DNA of 64,000 bases from Gallibacterium salpingitidis (GTDB lineage Bacteria > Pseudomonadota > Gammaproteobacteria > Enterobacterales > Pasteurellaceae). The stretch is from the NCBI RefSeq assembly GCF_001678495.1, contig NZ_JTJL01000012.1:62001-126000 (forward strand). The letters run 5' to 3'. The notes beneath the pieces were generated by a model. It was given only the letters and a program-made list of their open reading frames with translations, ran no database searches and was not told where the DNA came from. The position numbers and the translations under genes are program-made. Positions 35,834 through 46,967 of the stretch are shown here, in pieces (position 1 is the stretch's first letter; the number at the start of each line of letters is the position of its first letter).

Positions 35834-36166
35834 TTATTTTTTCTCTTTTGATATTTTAAAACTGGTCATAAGTGTTAGCGCTAAACTAAGGCTATAAAGG
35901 CAGAATAATAATAGGAAAATACCTAAGCTCCAGCCTAAAACCGAGTGTGGTAAAGGAATTAAGTTTGCGGATTGTAATGGTAAATGAAACATTAATGTCG
36001 GAGCAGTCAATAAGACAATGACAATGCTGTAAATAAAGGCCAGCCATTCCGGTAATAACCAGCCAAGTTGAATTGATATTGCATAAGGTACGATGATAAT
36101 GAGTAACAATATGACAAAAATAATCATCGCCGGTTTATGTAGAGAAGCGTTTTTTTGCTTAGACAT
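35834..36166 (-). CDS. Small membrane protein of unknown function
   Basis: A 110-aa hydrophobic protein with three predicted membrane helices (~13-33, 38-60, 76-98), a basic N-terminus (MSKQKNASLHK) and a basic tail (SFKISKEKK). It fits 1 bp between rnfH and roxA, so it is cotranscribed with them. I do not recognise a characterised family. It may belong to a small Pasteurellaceae-restricted DUF. No catalytic motif is visible, and no function is proposed. Confidence 0.7.
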   Translation of the reverse strand: MSKQKNASLHKPAMIIFVILLLIIIVPYAISIQLGWLLPEWLAFIYSIVIVLLTAPTLMFHLPLQSANLIPLPHSVLGWSLGIFLLLFCLYSLSLALTLMTSFKISKEKK

Positions 36167-36517
36167 TTAGGCATTTCCCTTAGCATTTTCTTCTTTACGT
36201 TGTTGTTTTTCCAATTCTTTCTGTTGCTGTTGTTCTAATTGTTGCTGTGCAGCACGTTTACGACGAATTTCTTTTGGATCGGCTAATAAAGGACGATAAA
36301 TTTCGACGCGATCTCCTTCTTGCAAAATGTCAGTTAATTTCGCTAAGCGACCGAAAATGCCGACTTTATTTTCGCGTAGATCAATATCGTGGAATACTTG
36401 TAATACGCCGGATTGTAAAATGGCTGATTGTACATTGCAGCCCTCTGGCAAACGGACTTTTTTTAAGAAAAATTGTTGTGGTAGTGCGTATGTGACTTCA
36501 ACATTAATTTCAGCCAT
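36167..36517 (-). CDS. rnfH: RnfH family ubiquitin-like protein
   Basis: A 116-aa protein of the RnfH/UPF0125 family with a beta-grasp fold: [24 protein letters not shown] (in part) at the start and [22 protein letters not shown] near 75-97, followed by a Gln/Lys-rich charged tail. The ATG at 36517 is selected because AAGGAG lies just upstream; a longer frame runs back into ratA. It overlaps ratA by 8 bp. In E. coli the same ratA-rnfH (RatAB) pair occurs. Its function is poorly defined. Confidence 0.9.
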   Translation of the reverse strand: MAEINVEVTYALPQQFFLKKVRLPEGCNVQSAILQSGVLQVFHDIDLRENKVGIFGRLAKLTDILQEGDRVEIYRPLLADPKEIRRKRAAQQQLEQQQQKELEKQQRKEENAKGNA

Positions 36518-36944
36518 GATAAATCTCCTTGGCACGTTGCTTAAAGGCTTGCACCATTTGTGAGGTAAGTTGTTGGAATATTTTGCCAAACATCTTTTCC
36601 ACTAAAGCGTTGCTGAATTCAAATTGTAATTGCAGGCTGATTTGTGATGAAAATTCATCTAAGGGTAAAAAACGCCATTCGCCTTGTAGTTGTTTAAATG
36701 GCCCCTTAACCAATTTCATCTGGATTGATTGGTAAGGAGTCATTGTATTATGTGTAGTAAAGGCTAAACGAATCCCTGCTTTACTTACCACTAACTCTGC
36801 ATCCAATTCATTACCTTGTTGTTGCAAGGTTTGGCTAGCAACACAACCAGGTAGAAATTGAGGATAGAGTTGATATTGATTCACTAAGTGATACATTTGT
36901 TCAGCGCTATGCGGTACTAATGTGGTTTGTGATACTTTATTCAT
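36510..36944 (-). CDS. ratA: START/polyketide-cyclase-like protein RatA
   Basis: A 144-aa protein of the SRPBCC/START-like family. The N-terminus [21 protein letters not shown] and the [36 protein letters not shown] motifs match RatA/YfjG and COQ10-like proteins. E. coli RatA was described as a ribosome-associated toxin blocking 70S formation; relatives bind ubiquinone. The ATG at 36944 is used, since the longer frame would start at TTG without a ribosome site. It is first in the ratA-rnfH-(membrane protein)-roxA-xseA run and divergent from birA. No smpB is adjacent in the window. Confidence 0.9.
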   Translation of the reverse strand: MNKVSQTTLVPHSAEQMYHLVNQYQLYPQFLPGCVASQTLQQQGNELDAELVVSKAGIRLAFTTHNTMTPYQSIQMKLVKGPFKQLQGEWRFLPLDEFSSQISLQLQFEFSNALVEKMFGKIFQQLTSQMVQAFKQRAKEIYHG

Positions 36945-37042
36945 AATTGTTAGAGATAAACACAAATGCCATGTATTATACGCATTTTCGATAGGAATTA
37001 TAGCTTCTGCATTGTTAGAAGCTGGACGAGTGAAAATAGATA

Positions 37043-37981
37043 ATGAATATAGCCCTATTAACTTTATTGGCAGACGCTAAACCACATACTTATTCGCAAA
37101 TTTGTCAAACTTTAGCGCTAGACAGTGCAACATTAATGACGGAGTTGGAACAATTACAACAATCGGGAATTCAGCTAATCAAAGAAGAGCAACATTGTTA
37201 TTGGTTACCAACCGCTGAATTATTAGATCGCGATTTTTTACAACAAGCATTACCACACAATCATCTTATTATTAAACCGGTAATTGATTCGACTAATCAG
37301 TATGTTTTAGATCATTTACGGGAATTAGCAAATAACAGTGTCTGTTTAGCAGAATATCAAACAGCAGGGCGTGGCCGGCGTGGCCGTAAATGGCTTTCAC
37401 CTTTTGCAGGACAAGTGATTTTAAGTTTTTATCGTACCTTTGCTAAAGATATTCCTTTATCAGGCTTAAGCCTAGCAATTGGAATTGCGGTAGCCAGAGC
37501 GTTGACACTGTTAAATTTCCAACAAGTGCAATTAAAATGGCCAAATGATATTTGGCTAGCGGGAAAGAAATTGGGTGGAATTCTGATTGAGATGAAGCAA
37601 CATTCCGATTTATCACATTACCAAGTAGTGATTGGTATAGGTTTGAATGTAGCTTTGCCAACGGAAATTACTTTAGATCAACCGATTGCAATGTTGAGCC
37701 AGCAGCAAAAAATCGATCGTAATCTAGTGATTAAAGAGTTAATTTTGCAGTTAAATAGTGTGTTGGATCTATTTAGTGAACAGGGGTTAACACCGTTGTT
37801 AGCAGAATGGCAGCAATATGATCTTTTTTATCAGCAACCAGTAAAATTATTATTGGAGAAGCAACAATTGAGCGGTATTGAACAAGGTATTACGGCACAA
37901 GGAGAATTGTTGTTGCAAACTGAACAAGGAGAGATTAAAGCTTTTGCGATTGGAGAGATCTCTTTGCGAGGTAAGGAATAA
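37043..37981 (+). CDS. birA: Bifunctional biotin-protein ligase / biotin operon repressor BirA
   Basis: A 312-aa protein. An N-terminal winged helix (~1-62; HTYSQICQTLALDSATLMTELEQL in part) gives DNA binding. The catalytic domain (~80-255) has DSTNQYVLD, the biotinyl-AMP loop GRGRRGRKWLSPFAGQ and KWPNDIWLAGKKLGGILIE. An SH3-like C-terminal domain (~262-310) follows. It loads biotin on acetyl-CoA carboxylase and may repress biotin synthesis. It is monocistronic, divergent from ratA and convergent with the gamma carbonic anhydrase gene. Confidence 0.94.
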   Translation: MNIALLTLLADAKPHTYSQICQTLALDSATLMTELEQLQQSGIQLIKEEQHCYWLPTAELLDRDFLQQALPHNHLIIKPVIDSTNQYVLDHLRELANNSVCLAEYQTAGRGRRGRKWLSPFAGQVILSFYRTFAKDIPLSGLSLAIGIAVARALTLLNFQQVQLKWPNDIWLAGKKLGGILIEMKQHSDLSHYQVVIGIGLNVALPTEITLDQPIAMLSQQQKIDRNLVIKELILQLNSVLDLFSEQGLTPLLAEWQQYDLFYQQPVKLLLEKQQLSGIEQGITAQGELLLQTEQGEIKAFAIGEISLRGKE

Positions 37982-37987
37982 ATAATG

Positions 37988-38033
37988 GTAAAAATGCTAA
38001 GTATTTTGTAGTTAAGGTACTTAGCATTTTTAG
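37988..38033. terminator. Bidirectional terminator between birA and the gamma carbonic anhydrase gene
   Basis: AAAAATGCTAAGTA (37990-38003) pairs with TACTTAGCATTTTT (38018-38031) between convergent genes; the T tract is part of the stem. Confidence 0.85.
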
Positions 38034-38052
38034 AAAATTTCAGTGATAAATT

Positions 38053-38589
38053 TTATTGATCAGTTTGCTGATATTCAGCGGCAGTAGTCACATAATTTTG
38101 TGCTGAAATAGGTAAAAAGGCACGCTCACTCTCTGTTAATGGTCGCACTTGTTTAACTGGTGAACCTAGATAAAGATAACCACTTATTAAACGTTTTCTT
38201 GGTGGTACTAAACTACCAGCGCCGATAATGACATCATCTTCAATAATTGCATCATCAAGAATAATCGTTCCCATACCGACTAATACGCGATTGCCTATGG
38301 TGCAGCCATGTAGTGTCACGTGATGACCAATGGTGACATCTTCGCCGATATGTAAAGGCGAGCCTTGCGGATTGCTTTCACTGCTTCTCGTAGTATGCAA
38401 AACACTTAAATCTTGAACATTGCTGCGCGCACCAATGCGAATATCATTAACATCGCCGCGTAATACTGCACCTGGCCAAATTGATACTTGATCAGCTAAC
38501 CATACTTTCCCGATTACTGTGGCGGCTTCATCAATATAAACATGTTCACCAAGTTGTGGTTGATAGGATAAGTATTTGCGTATAGTCAT
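38053..38589 (-). CDS. Gamma carbonic anhydrase-like hexapeptide-repeat protein
   Basis: A 178-aa left-handed beta-helix protein of the gamma carbonic anhydrase/YrdA group. Hexapeptide turns are visible from ~20 to 145. Putative zinc histidines lie in SVLHTT (~67) and IGHHVTLHG (~90-95), and RGDVNDIRIGARSNVQD is the family signature. It may bind zinc or iron; whether YrdA proteins catalyse CO2 hydration is uncertain. It lies between convergent birA and the menB-menH-arcB run and has its own short leader. Confidence 0.88.
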   Translation of the reverse strand: MTIRKYLSYQPQLGEHVYIDEAATVIGKVWLADQVSIWPGAVLRGDVNDIRIGARSNVQDLSVLHTTRSSESNPQGSPLHIGEDVTIGHHVTLHGCTIGNRVLVGMGTIILDDAIIEDDVIIGAGSLVPPRKRLISGYLYLGSPVKQVRPLTESERAFLPISAQNYVTTAAEYQQTDQ

Positions 38590-38625
38590 AGTTGATCCTT
38601 GCTTTGTATGAAAATTATAGAAAAT

Positions 38626-38650
38626 AAATGGTCAGCATTTGCTGACCACT
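38626..38650 (-). terminator. Terminator after menB
   Basis: TGGTCAGC (38629-38636) pairs with GCTGACCA (38641-38648) around 4 bases, with TTTATTTTC on the minus strand. It lies 9 bp past the menB stop. Confidence 0.85.
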
Positions 38651-38657
38651 TATCAGA

Positions 38658-39515
38658 TTAAGGATTACGTTTAAATTTACTAAAGTCAGGTTGGCGTTTT
38701 TCATTAAAGGCATTACGGCCTTCTTGTCCCTCTTCAGTCATATAGAATAACATTGTTGCGTTACCTGCCAGCTCTTGTAAGCCAGCTTGTCCATCGCAGT
38801 CTGCATTAAGTGCAGCTTTTAAGCAACGCAATGCAATCGGGCTATTTTGTAACATTTCACGACACCAACGCACCGTTTCTTTCTCTAAATCAGCATATGG
38901 CACCACAGTATTAACGAGCCCCATATCTAGCGCTTCTTGCGCATTGTATTGACGGCAAAGGAACCAAATTTCACGAGCTTTCTTTTGTCCTACGATACGA
39001 GCCATATAAGAAGCACCCCAACCGCCATCAAAAGAACCTACTTTTGGACCTGTTTGACCAAAAATGGCATTTTCTGCAGCAATGGTTAGATCACACATCA
39101 TATGTAAAACATGACCACCGCCGATCGCATAGCCAGCTACCATTGCGACTACTGGTTTTGGACAGGTACGAATATCACGTTGGAAATCAAGTACATTCAA
39201 ATGATGTACCCCTTGATCATCTTTATAACCACCGTAATCACCGCGCACTTTTTGATCGCCACCTGAACAGAAGGCTTTTTCACCTTGTCCAGTTAGTACA
39301 ATTACACCGATTTTTTCATCAAAACGTGCGTCAGCAAAAGCTTGGATCATCTCTTTAACGGTTTGTGGACGAAACGCATTGCGAACTTGAGGACGGTTAA
39401 TCGTAATTTTAGCGATACCGTCAGTAGATTTGTGATACAAAATATCGGTATAACCTGCACTGCAATCTTGCCATTCAACTGGTGCATATAAAAAGTCTTC
39501 ACTTGGATATAACAT
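38658..39515 (-). CDS. menB: 1,4-dihydroxy-2-naphthoyl-CoA synthase
   Basis: A 285-aa crotonase-fold enzyme, exactly the length of E. coli MenB. The ATG at 39515 follows AAAGGAAAA; a longer open frame overlaps menH. Motifs: [36 protein letters not shown] (oxyanion region), [15 protein letters not shown] and [17 protein letters not shown] with the conserved Asp. It closes the second ring of menaquinone. It follows menH by 13 bp. Menaquinol is the likely electron donor for the Nrf system in this window. Confidence 0.96.
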   Translation of the reverse strand: MLYPSEDFLYAPVEWQDCSAGYTDILYHKSTDGIAKITINRPQVRNAFRPQTVKEMIQAFADARFDEKIGVIVLTGQGEKAFCSGGDQKVRGDYGGYKDDQGVHHLNVLDFQRDIRTCPKPVVAMVAGYAIGGGHVLHMMCDLTIAAENAIFGQTGPKVGSFDGGWGASYMARIVGQKKAREIWFLCRQYNAQEALDMGLVNTVVPYADLEKETVRWCREMLQNSPIALRCLKAALNADCDGQAGLQELAGNATMLFYMTEEGQEGRNAFNEKRQPDFSKFKRNP

Positions 39516-39528
39516 AGATTTTCCTTTT

Positions 39529-40263
39529 TTATTGACAAAATAGGGTAGCCAACTTAGCAGCAAACTCGGTTGGCTGATGAACATGCGCATTATGCCCAAC
39601 TTTACTAATTAATGTTAGGTTTAATTGTTGTTTTTCGGCGAGTTGGCGAAATTTTTGATCGTTTTCACCACATAAATAGTGAAATTTTTCTGGTTGTGAA
39701 CGAATGATTTGCCATAATTTAGGTTGTTTAGCTAATGATGTTGCTAATAACATTTTACTCAAGGATTGTGGTTGGTTATTCGCTCTTAATTGAATTAACT
39801 GTTGGCGTTGTTGATCGTTAAGATCAGCAAATACAGCTTGCTGATACCAATCCTGTAATACCGTATAAATTGGTTCTTCAGCAAAACGAGTAGCCCAAGA
39901 TAGATCATTTTGCCAACGTAAATCTTGTTCTTGTTGGCAAGTAAGCCCTAAATTCGCCCCTTCTAAACACACTTTTTGTAAAGCATATACTGGAAAGGCA
40001 GTTTGTGTCGCAAAGTAGGCAGCTAAGCGCCCACCCAAAGAGTATCCTATCAAATGATAAGGTTGTTGTTGCACGCATTGGTAAATTTGTTGCGATAACC
40101 ACGCTGCGGTGTTGGCAAAATCTTTGACTTGAATATGGGTATTTTTGCCATGTCCTGGTAAATCTAAACAGTAACAACGTACCTTATTAGGTAAGTGTGC
40201 TACAACAGCGTTCCAGTCTTCACTGGAACCAAGAAAACCATGTAAAAAAATAAAGTTTTGCAT
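39529..40263 (-). CDS. menH: 2-succinyl-6-hydroxy-2,4-cyclohexadiene-1-carboxylate synthase (MenH)
   Basis: A 244-aa alpha/beta-hydrolase. Visible: oxyanion region [12 protein letters not shown] (~5-16), DLPGHG (~34-39), nucleophile elbow GYSLGGR (~82-88) with Ser84, and catalytic His in [10 protein letters not shown] near 227. MenH eliminates pyruvate from SEPHCHC in menaquinone synthesis. It is 7 bp after arcB and 13 bp before menB, consistent with one transcript. The name rests on fold plus the menB neighbour. Confidence 0.9.
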   Translation of the reverse strand: MQNFIFLHGFLGSSEDWNAVVAHLPNKVRCYCLDLPGHGKNTHIQVKDFANTAAWLSQQIYQCVQQQPYHLIGYSLGGRLAAYFATQTAFPVYALQKVCLEGANLGLTCQQEQDLRWQNDLSWATRFAEEPIYTVLQDWYQQAVFADLNDQQRQQLIQLRANNQPQSLSKMLLATSLAKQPKLWQIIRSQPEKFHYLCGENDQKFRQLAEKQQLNLTLISKVGHNAHVHQPTEFAAKLATLFCQ

Positions 40264-40270
40264 ATTTCAC

Positions 40271-42529
40271 TTAATACTTTTGATCGAGCCAGTGTTGTAA
40301 GTATTCAGTATGTTGCTGCCATTGCTGTAATTGCTCAATACGTTCGTTTAAATGCTGTTCCCAATCAGGCTCTTCGCCATCTTGAATATGTTTACTAATT
40401 TCTTGTAACTGTTTTAAACCTACGGACGAAGCTGCGCCTTTAATTTTATGCGCAATTTCACAAAGCGCTTGTTTATGCTGCTGATCTTGACGGTAAGCTT
40501 CTGCTAAATGTACTAACTCTTGCATATAGTCTGGCATCATTGATGAGAACAAATTGAGATTGTTTTGAATCGTCTTTTTACCAAGAATATTGGATAACTC
40601 ATTCAACATCATTACATCTAATTTTTGCCAAAGTTCTGAATCTTTAGTTTTGTTGAGTATTGTAGGCTCTGTAACAGATTCTTCTGATTCGACAGTTTGT
40701 GGTTGTAAATCAAATAAAGAAAGCAAACATTGGTTGAGTGCATCGAGTGAAAGTGGTTTTTGTAATACATCATCCATACCATGCTTAAAGTAGTCTTGTT
40801 TATTTGCAACAACATTTGCAGTGAGGGCGACTAATGGTGGCAGATAATCATATTTTTCTTGTTCATATTGTTGATGTAAATATTCTGCAACTTCAAAACC
40901 GGTCATATCTGGTAAATGAATATCCAGTAATACCAAATCATATTGTTTTTCTTCGCACATTTTGATGGCATCTTTACCCGTCATAGCTACATCAACTTGA
41001 TAACCTAGTTTCTCTAAGACCGAGCGAGCAACAATAACATTAATTTCAATATCTTCCACTAATAAGATAGAGAGATGTTGTAATTCCGGAATAGTGACAA
41101 TCGGCGGCAATTTAATCGCCTCTTCCGCTTTGAAGGTAAAGGTAAATGTGGAACCTTTGCCTGGTTCACTCTGTACCGTCAAATTACCATTCATTAGTTT
41201 GGCAATACGTTTTGAGATCGATAGTCCAATACCACTACCAAGTGCTTTTTGATTACCGGCTCGGACTTGATAATACATAGCAAAGATTTTTTTCTGTTCA
41301 GATTGTGGGATACCAACGCCGGTATCGGTGAGTGCAAAACTATAAGTCTGTTGATCTAAACGAGAAAAACGTAATGTTAAACCACCCACCGTAGTGAATT
41401 TAACGGCATTGTTGATTAAATTCCATAGGATTTGTGAAATACGTGCATAGTCCAACATTAAGAAATTTGGCAAGTTATCATCGTACTCTAATTTGAAATA
41501 GAGATTTTTTTGGTTTGCCATAAAGGTAGCAAAATTATCAATATCGCTTAATAGACGTAATACATCCGTTTCTTTTTTATAGAGCTGAATTCGGCGTGAG
41601 TCTAATTTTTCTAAGTCAATGATATCGCTAAAAATATGACCAAGTGAAACGGCGCTTACATTGATAGTGTGCAAATAATTACGTTGTTTTTCATTAAGCT
41701 GGCTATCTAAAAGAATACGGCTTAAACCGATAATACCATTTAATGGAGTACGTAATTCGTGACTAATGGTTGCCATCAGTGTCGATTTATCACGATTCGC
41801 CTTTTCGATAGTTTCTTGGTAGCGTTTGTGTTCGGTAATATCACGACCGAAACCGAGCAAGCAGTGCTGCTGATTAATTTGGTCATAATAAGGGACTTTC
41901 CTAATTTCAAAACAGGCTAATTTGCCATTTGGATATTTAAACCATTGTTCATAAGTCATACCAATATTATTTTCTAATACGGCTTTATCAGTACCTTCAA
42001 TATATTTTGCAATATCCTTTGGAAAGGTTTCGGCAATGGTTAAACCTTTTAAGTCACTTTCACTTTTTCCAGTCAATAATTCCATGGCACGATTACATTC
42101 GAGAAATTTACCATTTTCTGAACGAGAAAAGACTAGATCGGGTGAAGCATCAATAAATGAGCGTAGAAAATCAGCTTTTTGTTGCAAGGCAAGTTGTGCT
42201 TTATTTTTTTCCTTGATCTCTTTCTCTAATAGTACGAGAGTTCTAGAGAGTTCTTGATTGGATTCATGTAAACGCTGACGAGAACGTTCTAATTTTTCTA
42301 CGATAACATTGAAAAAATAGATAACAAAAGGCGCTGAAATTAAACCAAAGCTAATGGAGCGAATGATGTCCATCCAATAGATTTGTCCAGTAACAAAAAT
42401 GCTAAGCAGAATTTGCACACAGAGCGCAAAGACAGCTAATACCGCAATACCGAGAATGGAAAAACGTAAACGTCCTAACCGAATAACCCAATCAATATAT
42501 TTTTGTACTGAGTGTCTGACATCAATCAT
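40271..42529 (-). CDS. arcB: Aerobic respiration control sensor kinase ArcB
   Basis: A 752-aa tripartite hybrid kinase. Order: two transmembrane helices (~22-46 and 57-76), coiled coil (~78-120), PAS domain (~121-232), kinase core with phospho-His257 in ATISHELRTPLNG, ATP-binding domain (ILWNLINNAVKF, DTGVGIP, GSGIGLSIS), receiver with Asp536 in LVLLDIHLPDMTG, and HPt domain with His693 in EIAHKIKGAASS. The redox-sensing cysteines of E. coli ArcB appear conserved as Cys145 (LECNRAMEL) and Cys206 (LACFEIRKV), with an extra Cys223. It phosphorylates ArcA when quinones are reduced. arcA is not in the window. Confidence 0.95.
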   Translation of the reverse strand: MIDVRHSVQKYIDWVIRLGRLRFSILGIAVLAVFALCVQILLSIFVTGQIYWMDIIRSISFGLISAPFVIYFFNVIVEKLERSRQRLHESNQELSRTLVLLEKEIKEKNKAQLALQQKADFLRSFIDASPDLVFSRSENGKFLECNRAMELLTGKSESDLKGLTIAETFPKDIAKYIEGTDKAVLENNIGMTYEQWFKYPNGKLACFEIRKVPYYDQINQQHCLLGFGRDITEHKRYQETIEKANRDKSTLMATISHELRTPLNGIIGLSRILLDSQLNEKQRNYLHTINVSAVSLGHIFSDIIDLEKLDSRRIQLYKKETDVLRLLSDIDNFATFMANQKNLYFKLEYDDNLPNFLMLDYARISQILWNLINNAVKFTTVGGLTLRFSRLDQQTYSFALTDTGVGIPQSEQKKIFAMYYQVRAGNQKALGSGIGLSISKRIAKLMNGNLTVQSEPGKGSTFTFTFKAEEAIKLPPIVTIPELQHLSILLVEDIEINVIVARSVLEKLGYQVDVAMTGKDAIKMCEEKQYDLVLLDIHLPDMTGFEVAEYLHQQYEQEKYDYLPPLVALTANVVANKQDYFKHGMDDVLQKPLSLDALNQCLLSLFDLQPQTVESEESVTEPTILNKTKDSELWQKLDVMMLNELSNILGKKTIQNNLNLFSSMMPDYMQELVHLAEAYRQDQQHKQALCEIAHKIKGAASSVGLKQLQEISKHIQDGEEPDWEQHLNERIEQLQQWQQHTEYLQHWLDQKY

Positions 42530-42551
42530 ATTTTATCCTTGGCAATGAAAA

Positions 42552-42592
42552 CATAAAAAGAAAGGATAAATTCATATATGAAATTTATCCTT
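42552..42592 (-). terminator. Terminator after dsbB
   Basis: AAGGATAAATT (42562-42572) pairs with AATTTATCCTT (42582-42592); the minus strand continues TCTTTTTATG. It lies 16 bp past the dsbB stop, before arcB. Confidence 0.82.
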
Positions 42593-42607
42593 ATCTCTTT
42601 AGGAATA

Positions 42608-43150
42608 TTAATATTTAAATAGGCGTCTTTGGCGTGTTGAATAACCACGTTTAAATTGGCTTAATGCAACGAATAGCCAGATAACAATATAGATAGCAAA
42701 AACAACTACTAACCATTGCGGCATAGTATAACCAAGAAAACGCCATGTGATATCACTGCAAGAACCGCTAGCTTGGAAAATTTGTGGAAACCATTGATCT
42801 AGCGGTAAGGTTTGTGGAAAGTCAGGACGGAATTCACATTGTTTCCAAGGCGCAGGATTAAGTTGTAAATCAACATGTTCTAATGCTAATAATAGACCTT
42901 TAATTGCACCCCACGCTCCGACAACAATGCCTGCGATCCTAACTAATAAAGAAGCAGGATAAATAGCACCAATTAATGCACCAAAAATTACGCCAAGCAA
43001 TGCAACACGTTCATAAATACACATAACACAAGGATGTAATCCCATACCATGTTGAAAATAGAGGGCTGTACCCTCAAGCGCTAAACCGGATAGCGCCATA
43101 ATTAGCCAAGCTGTTCGTGTTAAAGACCAAGATTTAAATAAAGTGAGCAT
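42608..43150 (-). CDS. dsbB: Disulfide bond formation protein DsbB
   Basis: A 180-aa inner-membrane protein with four helices. The first active pair is in HPCVMCIYER (~40-49), and the second pair spans the periplasmic loop (QCEFRPDFP and ASGSCSD). DsbB reoxidises DsbA and passes electrons to quinone. It is 12 bp after nhaB and shares its transcript, as in E. coli and Haemophilus. Length is normal. Confidence 0.95.
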   Translation of the reverse strand: MLTLFKSWSLTRTAWLIMALSGLALEGTALYFQHGMGLHPCVMCIYERVALLGVIFGALIGAIYPASLLVRIAGIVVGAWGAIKGLLLALEHVDLQLNPAPWKQCEFRPDFPQTLPLDQWFPQIFQASGSCSDITWRFLGYTMPQWLVVVFAIYIVIWLFVALSQFKRGYSTRQRRLFKY

Positions 43151-43162
43151 CGCCTATCCTTT

Positions 43163-44719
43163 TTAATGTACTGGTGGAATATGTGGTGCTGGAATTAATC
43201 CCCATTGTGTAAATAATGCAGCAAGTTCCGGTAAGAAGAACTCAACGCCAATTAAGCCTACAAGAGATAACACAATAGTATAAGGTAACGCCATAAGCAC
43301 CATTCTACCATAAGATAAACGAATTAATGGGGCAAATGATGAAGTTAATAAAAATAAGAATGCAGCTTGCCCATTTGGTGTTGCAACAGACGGTAGATTA
43401 GTACCAGTGTTGATAGCTATGGCAATGTTTTCAAATTGGGAAAGGGTAATTTTGCCAGCCTCTAATGCCGCTTTTGCCTCATTAATATAAACGGTACCAA
43501 CGAAAACATTATCTGAAATAGAGGATAATAGTCCGTTGAAAATGTAGAACAACATTAATTGTGAGCTTTCATTAGCACTTAATACAAATTGAATAATGCC
43601 ACCGAAAAGATGTTGGTCAATAATTACTGCAACAACTGTGAAGAAGACAACGAGTAATGCAGTAAATGGTAATGATTCTTGGAAGGCACGACCAATAGTA
43701 TGTTCATCGGTAATACCACAGAATGAAGTAGTAAGAATAATAATGGTTAAACCAATTAAGCCTACTGCAGCAAGGTGGAAAGCAAGACCAATAATCAACC
43801 AAACTGCGATAATGGCTTGGATTGCCAATTTAATACGATCGTTGCGAGTCATTTTTTCACTTTGGCTGCGATCTAGAATTGCTAACACTAACCAAACACG
43901 ACGCGGTAAATGTGCACCATAACCGAATAATTTAAATTTTTCCAAAATGTAACAGGTGAATAAACCACAAATTAATACGGGTATGGTGACTGGTGCCATA
44001 CGGAAGAAGAACTCACCAAAATGCCAGCCAGCTTGTTCAGCGATAATTAAGTTTTGTGGTTCGCCCACCATTGTCATTACGCCACCTAATGCTGTCCCTA
44101 CTCCAGCATGCATCATTAAGCTGCGTAAAAATGCGCGGAACTCTTCTAATGTTTTCTTAGCGCTAGTAATTTTGTCATCATTAGTAATATCAGTGGAATC
44201 ATCAAATTTATTTCCTGAAGCTATTTTGTGATAAACACCATAAAAGCCCATACATACACTAATAACAACAGCGACAACGGTTAGAGCATCAAGGAAAGCA
44301 GAGAGGAAAGCGGCACTAATACAGAAAGCTAAAGATAAGGTGATTTTAGAATGAATAGCGAGTAACAATTTAGTGAAGAGAAACAGCAATAATTGCTTCA
44401 TAAAATAGATACCAGCCACCATAAACATCAATAACATAATCACTTCAAAATTGGCCATAATTTCATGTTTGATATGTTCTGGTGTCGTCATTCCAATAAT
44501 GACCGATTCTAGAGCAAGTAAGCCGCCAGGTTGTAATGGATAACATTTTAATGCCATGGCAAGCGTGAAGATAAATTCTGCTACAAGCAGCCATCCAGCT
44601 AGAAAGGGATCAACGTAGAAAATAAGAGGATTAATAATTAAGAAGCCGATAATTAGTAATTTGTACCAATTTGGACTTTGCCCTAAAAAATTTTGCATAC
44701 CTGCTTGCAAATAGGTCAT
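43163..44719 (-). CDS. nhaB: Na+/H+ antiporter NhaB
   Basis: A 518-aa membrane protein with about twelve hydrophobic segments. The N-terminus [20 protein letters not shown] and the internal [25 protein letters not shown] (in part, ~218-243) match NhaB. It exports Na+ in exchange for protons. It precedes dsbB by 12 bp and is divergent from fadR, repeating the enterobacterial fadR/nhaB/dsbB arrangement. No frame disruption is seen. Confidence 0.96.
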   Translation of the reverse strand: MTYLQAGMQNFLGQSPNWYKLLIIGFLIINPLIFYVDPFLAGWLLVAEFIFTLAMALKCYPLQPGGLLALESVIIGMTTPEHIKHEIMANFEVIMLLMFMVAGIYFMKQLLLFLFTKLLLAIHSKITLSLAFCISAAFLSAFLDALTVVAVVISVCMGFYGVYHKIASGNKFDDSTDITNDDKITSAKKTLEEFRAFLRSLMMHAGVGTALGGVMTMVGEPQNLIIAEQAGWHFGEFFFRMAPVTIPVLICGLFTCYILEKFKLFGYGAHLPRRVWLVLAILDRSQSEKMTRNDRIKLAIQAIIAVWLIIGLAFHLAAVGLIGLTIIILTTSFCGITDEHTIGRAFQESLPFTALLVVFFTVVAVIIDQHLFGGIIQFVLSANESSQLMLFYIFNGLLSSISDNVFVGTVYINEAKAALEAGKITLSQFENIAIAINTGTNLPSVATPNGQAAFLFLLTSSFAPLIRLSYGRMVLMALPYTIVLSLVGLIGVEFFLPELAALFTQWGLIPAPHIPPVH

Positions 44720-45007
44720 ACCGTCATCTCCATAGACTTTAGATTATATTTCTCAAAATGTTGTGTTTTTTTAATTTACAACTGGCCCGATTGTAATACA
44801 ATCTTGCAAATTTATTTCACTCGATGTTAGGTTTATTTGTGAATGATCAAAGATTTTTATCTTTTTCATTTACTATGAGCAATTTATAGTGTGAAACGCA
44901 CAAAATATAAGTAATAAAGAGCAGTATATAATCCTTTTTTAGTAATAGTTGTAAAGAAAAAGGTTTTATCAGTTCTCTATGTTGAAATAGAACAACAAGG
45001 TAAGGTA
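44720..45007. promoter_or_regulatory. Divergent nhaB-fadR intergenic region
   Basis: A 288-bp AT-rich gap without a gene. A TATAAT hexamer at 44927-44932 could be the fadR -10 element, but no matching -35 sequence is clear. No strong hairpin is seen. Confidence 0.4.
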
Positions 45008-45736
45008 ATGGCGGCAGTAAATAATGATGTCATCAAAGCACATAGTCCAGCTGGATTGGCGGAAGAGTACATAATTAGAAGTATTTGGAATAATCATTTC
45101 CCACCGGGGAGCGATCTTCCAGCGGAACGAGAATTAGCGGATAAAATCGGCGTAACACGTACAACGTTGCGTGAAGTCTTGCAACGCTTAGCGCGCGATG
45201 GCTGGCTAAGTATTCAGCATGGTAAGCCAACTCGAGTTAATGATATTTGGGAAACTTCAGGGCTGAATATTTTAGAAGCCTTGATTAAATTGGACGGTAC
45301 GCGTGTACCAACAATTATTGCCAATATTCTCTCTGCAAGAACGAATATCTCTGCAATTTATATTAGTAAAGCATTTCGTATTGCTAAGGAAGAATCTCTC
45401 ACGATTTTTGAACCATTAGCTAAGCTTAAAGATACAGCAGAAGCTTATACTGCATTTGATTATGATTTATTTCGCAAATTGGCGTTTGCATCTCATAATC
45501 CAGTGTATGGCTTAATTTTAAATAGTTTAAAAAGCTTATATGAGCGTGTAGGACGTTTTTATTTTTCTAATCCATTAAGTCGCGAATTGGCCTTAAAATT
45601 TTATCATCAGCTACATGCAATTTGTCAGGCTGGCGAGGTAGAACAGGTCAGACCATGTATCCGTCAATATGGAATTGAAAGTGGATTAATCTGGTCATCT
45701 ATGCAACAACATTTGCCAGAAAACTTTAATGAATAA
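45008..45736 (+). CDS. fadR: Fatty-acid metabolism regulator FadR
   Basis: A 242-aa GntR-family regulator. The winged helix (~10-75) reads [31 protein letters not shown] (in part), and the C-terminal helical acyl-CoA-binding domain carries a FadR-type sequence ([22 protein letters not shown], in part). FadR represses fatty-acid degradation and activates unsaturated fatty-acid synthesis, releasing DNA on binding long-chain acyl-CoA. A start ribosome site AAGGTAAG is visible. It is divergent from nhaB. Confidence 0.94.
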   Translation: MAAVNNDVIKAHSPAGLAEEYIIRSIWNNHFPPGSDLPAERELADKIGVTRTTLREVLQRLARDGWLSIQHGKPTRVNDIWETSGLNILEALIKLDGTRVPTIIANILSARTNISAIYISKAFRIAKEESLTIFEPLAKLKDTAEAYTAFDYDLFRKLAFASHNPVYGLILNSLKSLYERVGRFYFSNPLSRELALKFYHQLHAICQAGEVEQVRPCIRQYGIESGLIWSSMQQHLPENFNE

Positions 45737-45738
45737 AA

Positions 45739-45754
45739 TTTGATGTAGATCACA
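45739..45754. promoter_or_regulatory. CRP-like site upstream of gapA
   Basis: TTTGATGTAGATCACA differs from TGTGA-N6-TCACA at one position. It begins 3 bp after fadR and lies about 165 bp upstream of gapA. Confidence 0.5.
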
Positions 45755-45793
45755 AAAAAGTTATCTGTTATCTTGCGATTGCACAATGGCGGA

Positions 45794-45823
45794 TTTTCGT
45801 AAAAAAGAAGTTTATGCTATAAT
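45794..45823 (+). promoter_or_regulatory. gapA promoter
   Basis: An extended -10 TGCTATAAT ends at 45823, with TTTTCG at 45794-45799 as a poor -35 at about 18-bp spacing. The leader before the gapA ATG at 45918 is ~90 nt. Confidence 0.55.
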
Positions 45824-45878
45824 TCGCCGCAGTTACACCATGGTTAATTTTATTTTTATAGGATTAAACGTGGTTTAA

Positions 45879-46913
<1,035 letters not shown>

Positions 46914-46928
46914 TTAATCATTTAGCAA

Positions 46929-46958
46929 TAAAAAACCGCCGGAATGGCGGTTTTTTTG
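46929..46958 (+). terminator. Terminator after gapA
   Basis: AAAAACCGCC (46931-46940) pairs with GGCGGTTTTT (46946-46955) around 5 bases with a run of seven T. It also separates gapA from the convergent uxaC. Confidence 0.95.
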
Positions 46959-46967
46959 TTAGAAGTA

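Noticed and set aside
43596..44231. Plus-strand open frames within nhaB
   Set aside because: They lie opposite a well-recognised antiporter gene and show no domain features.
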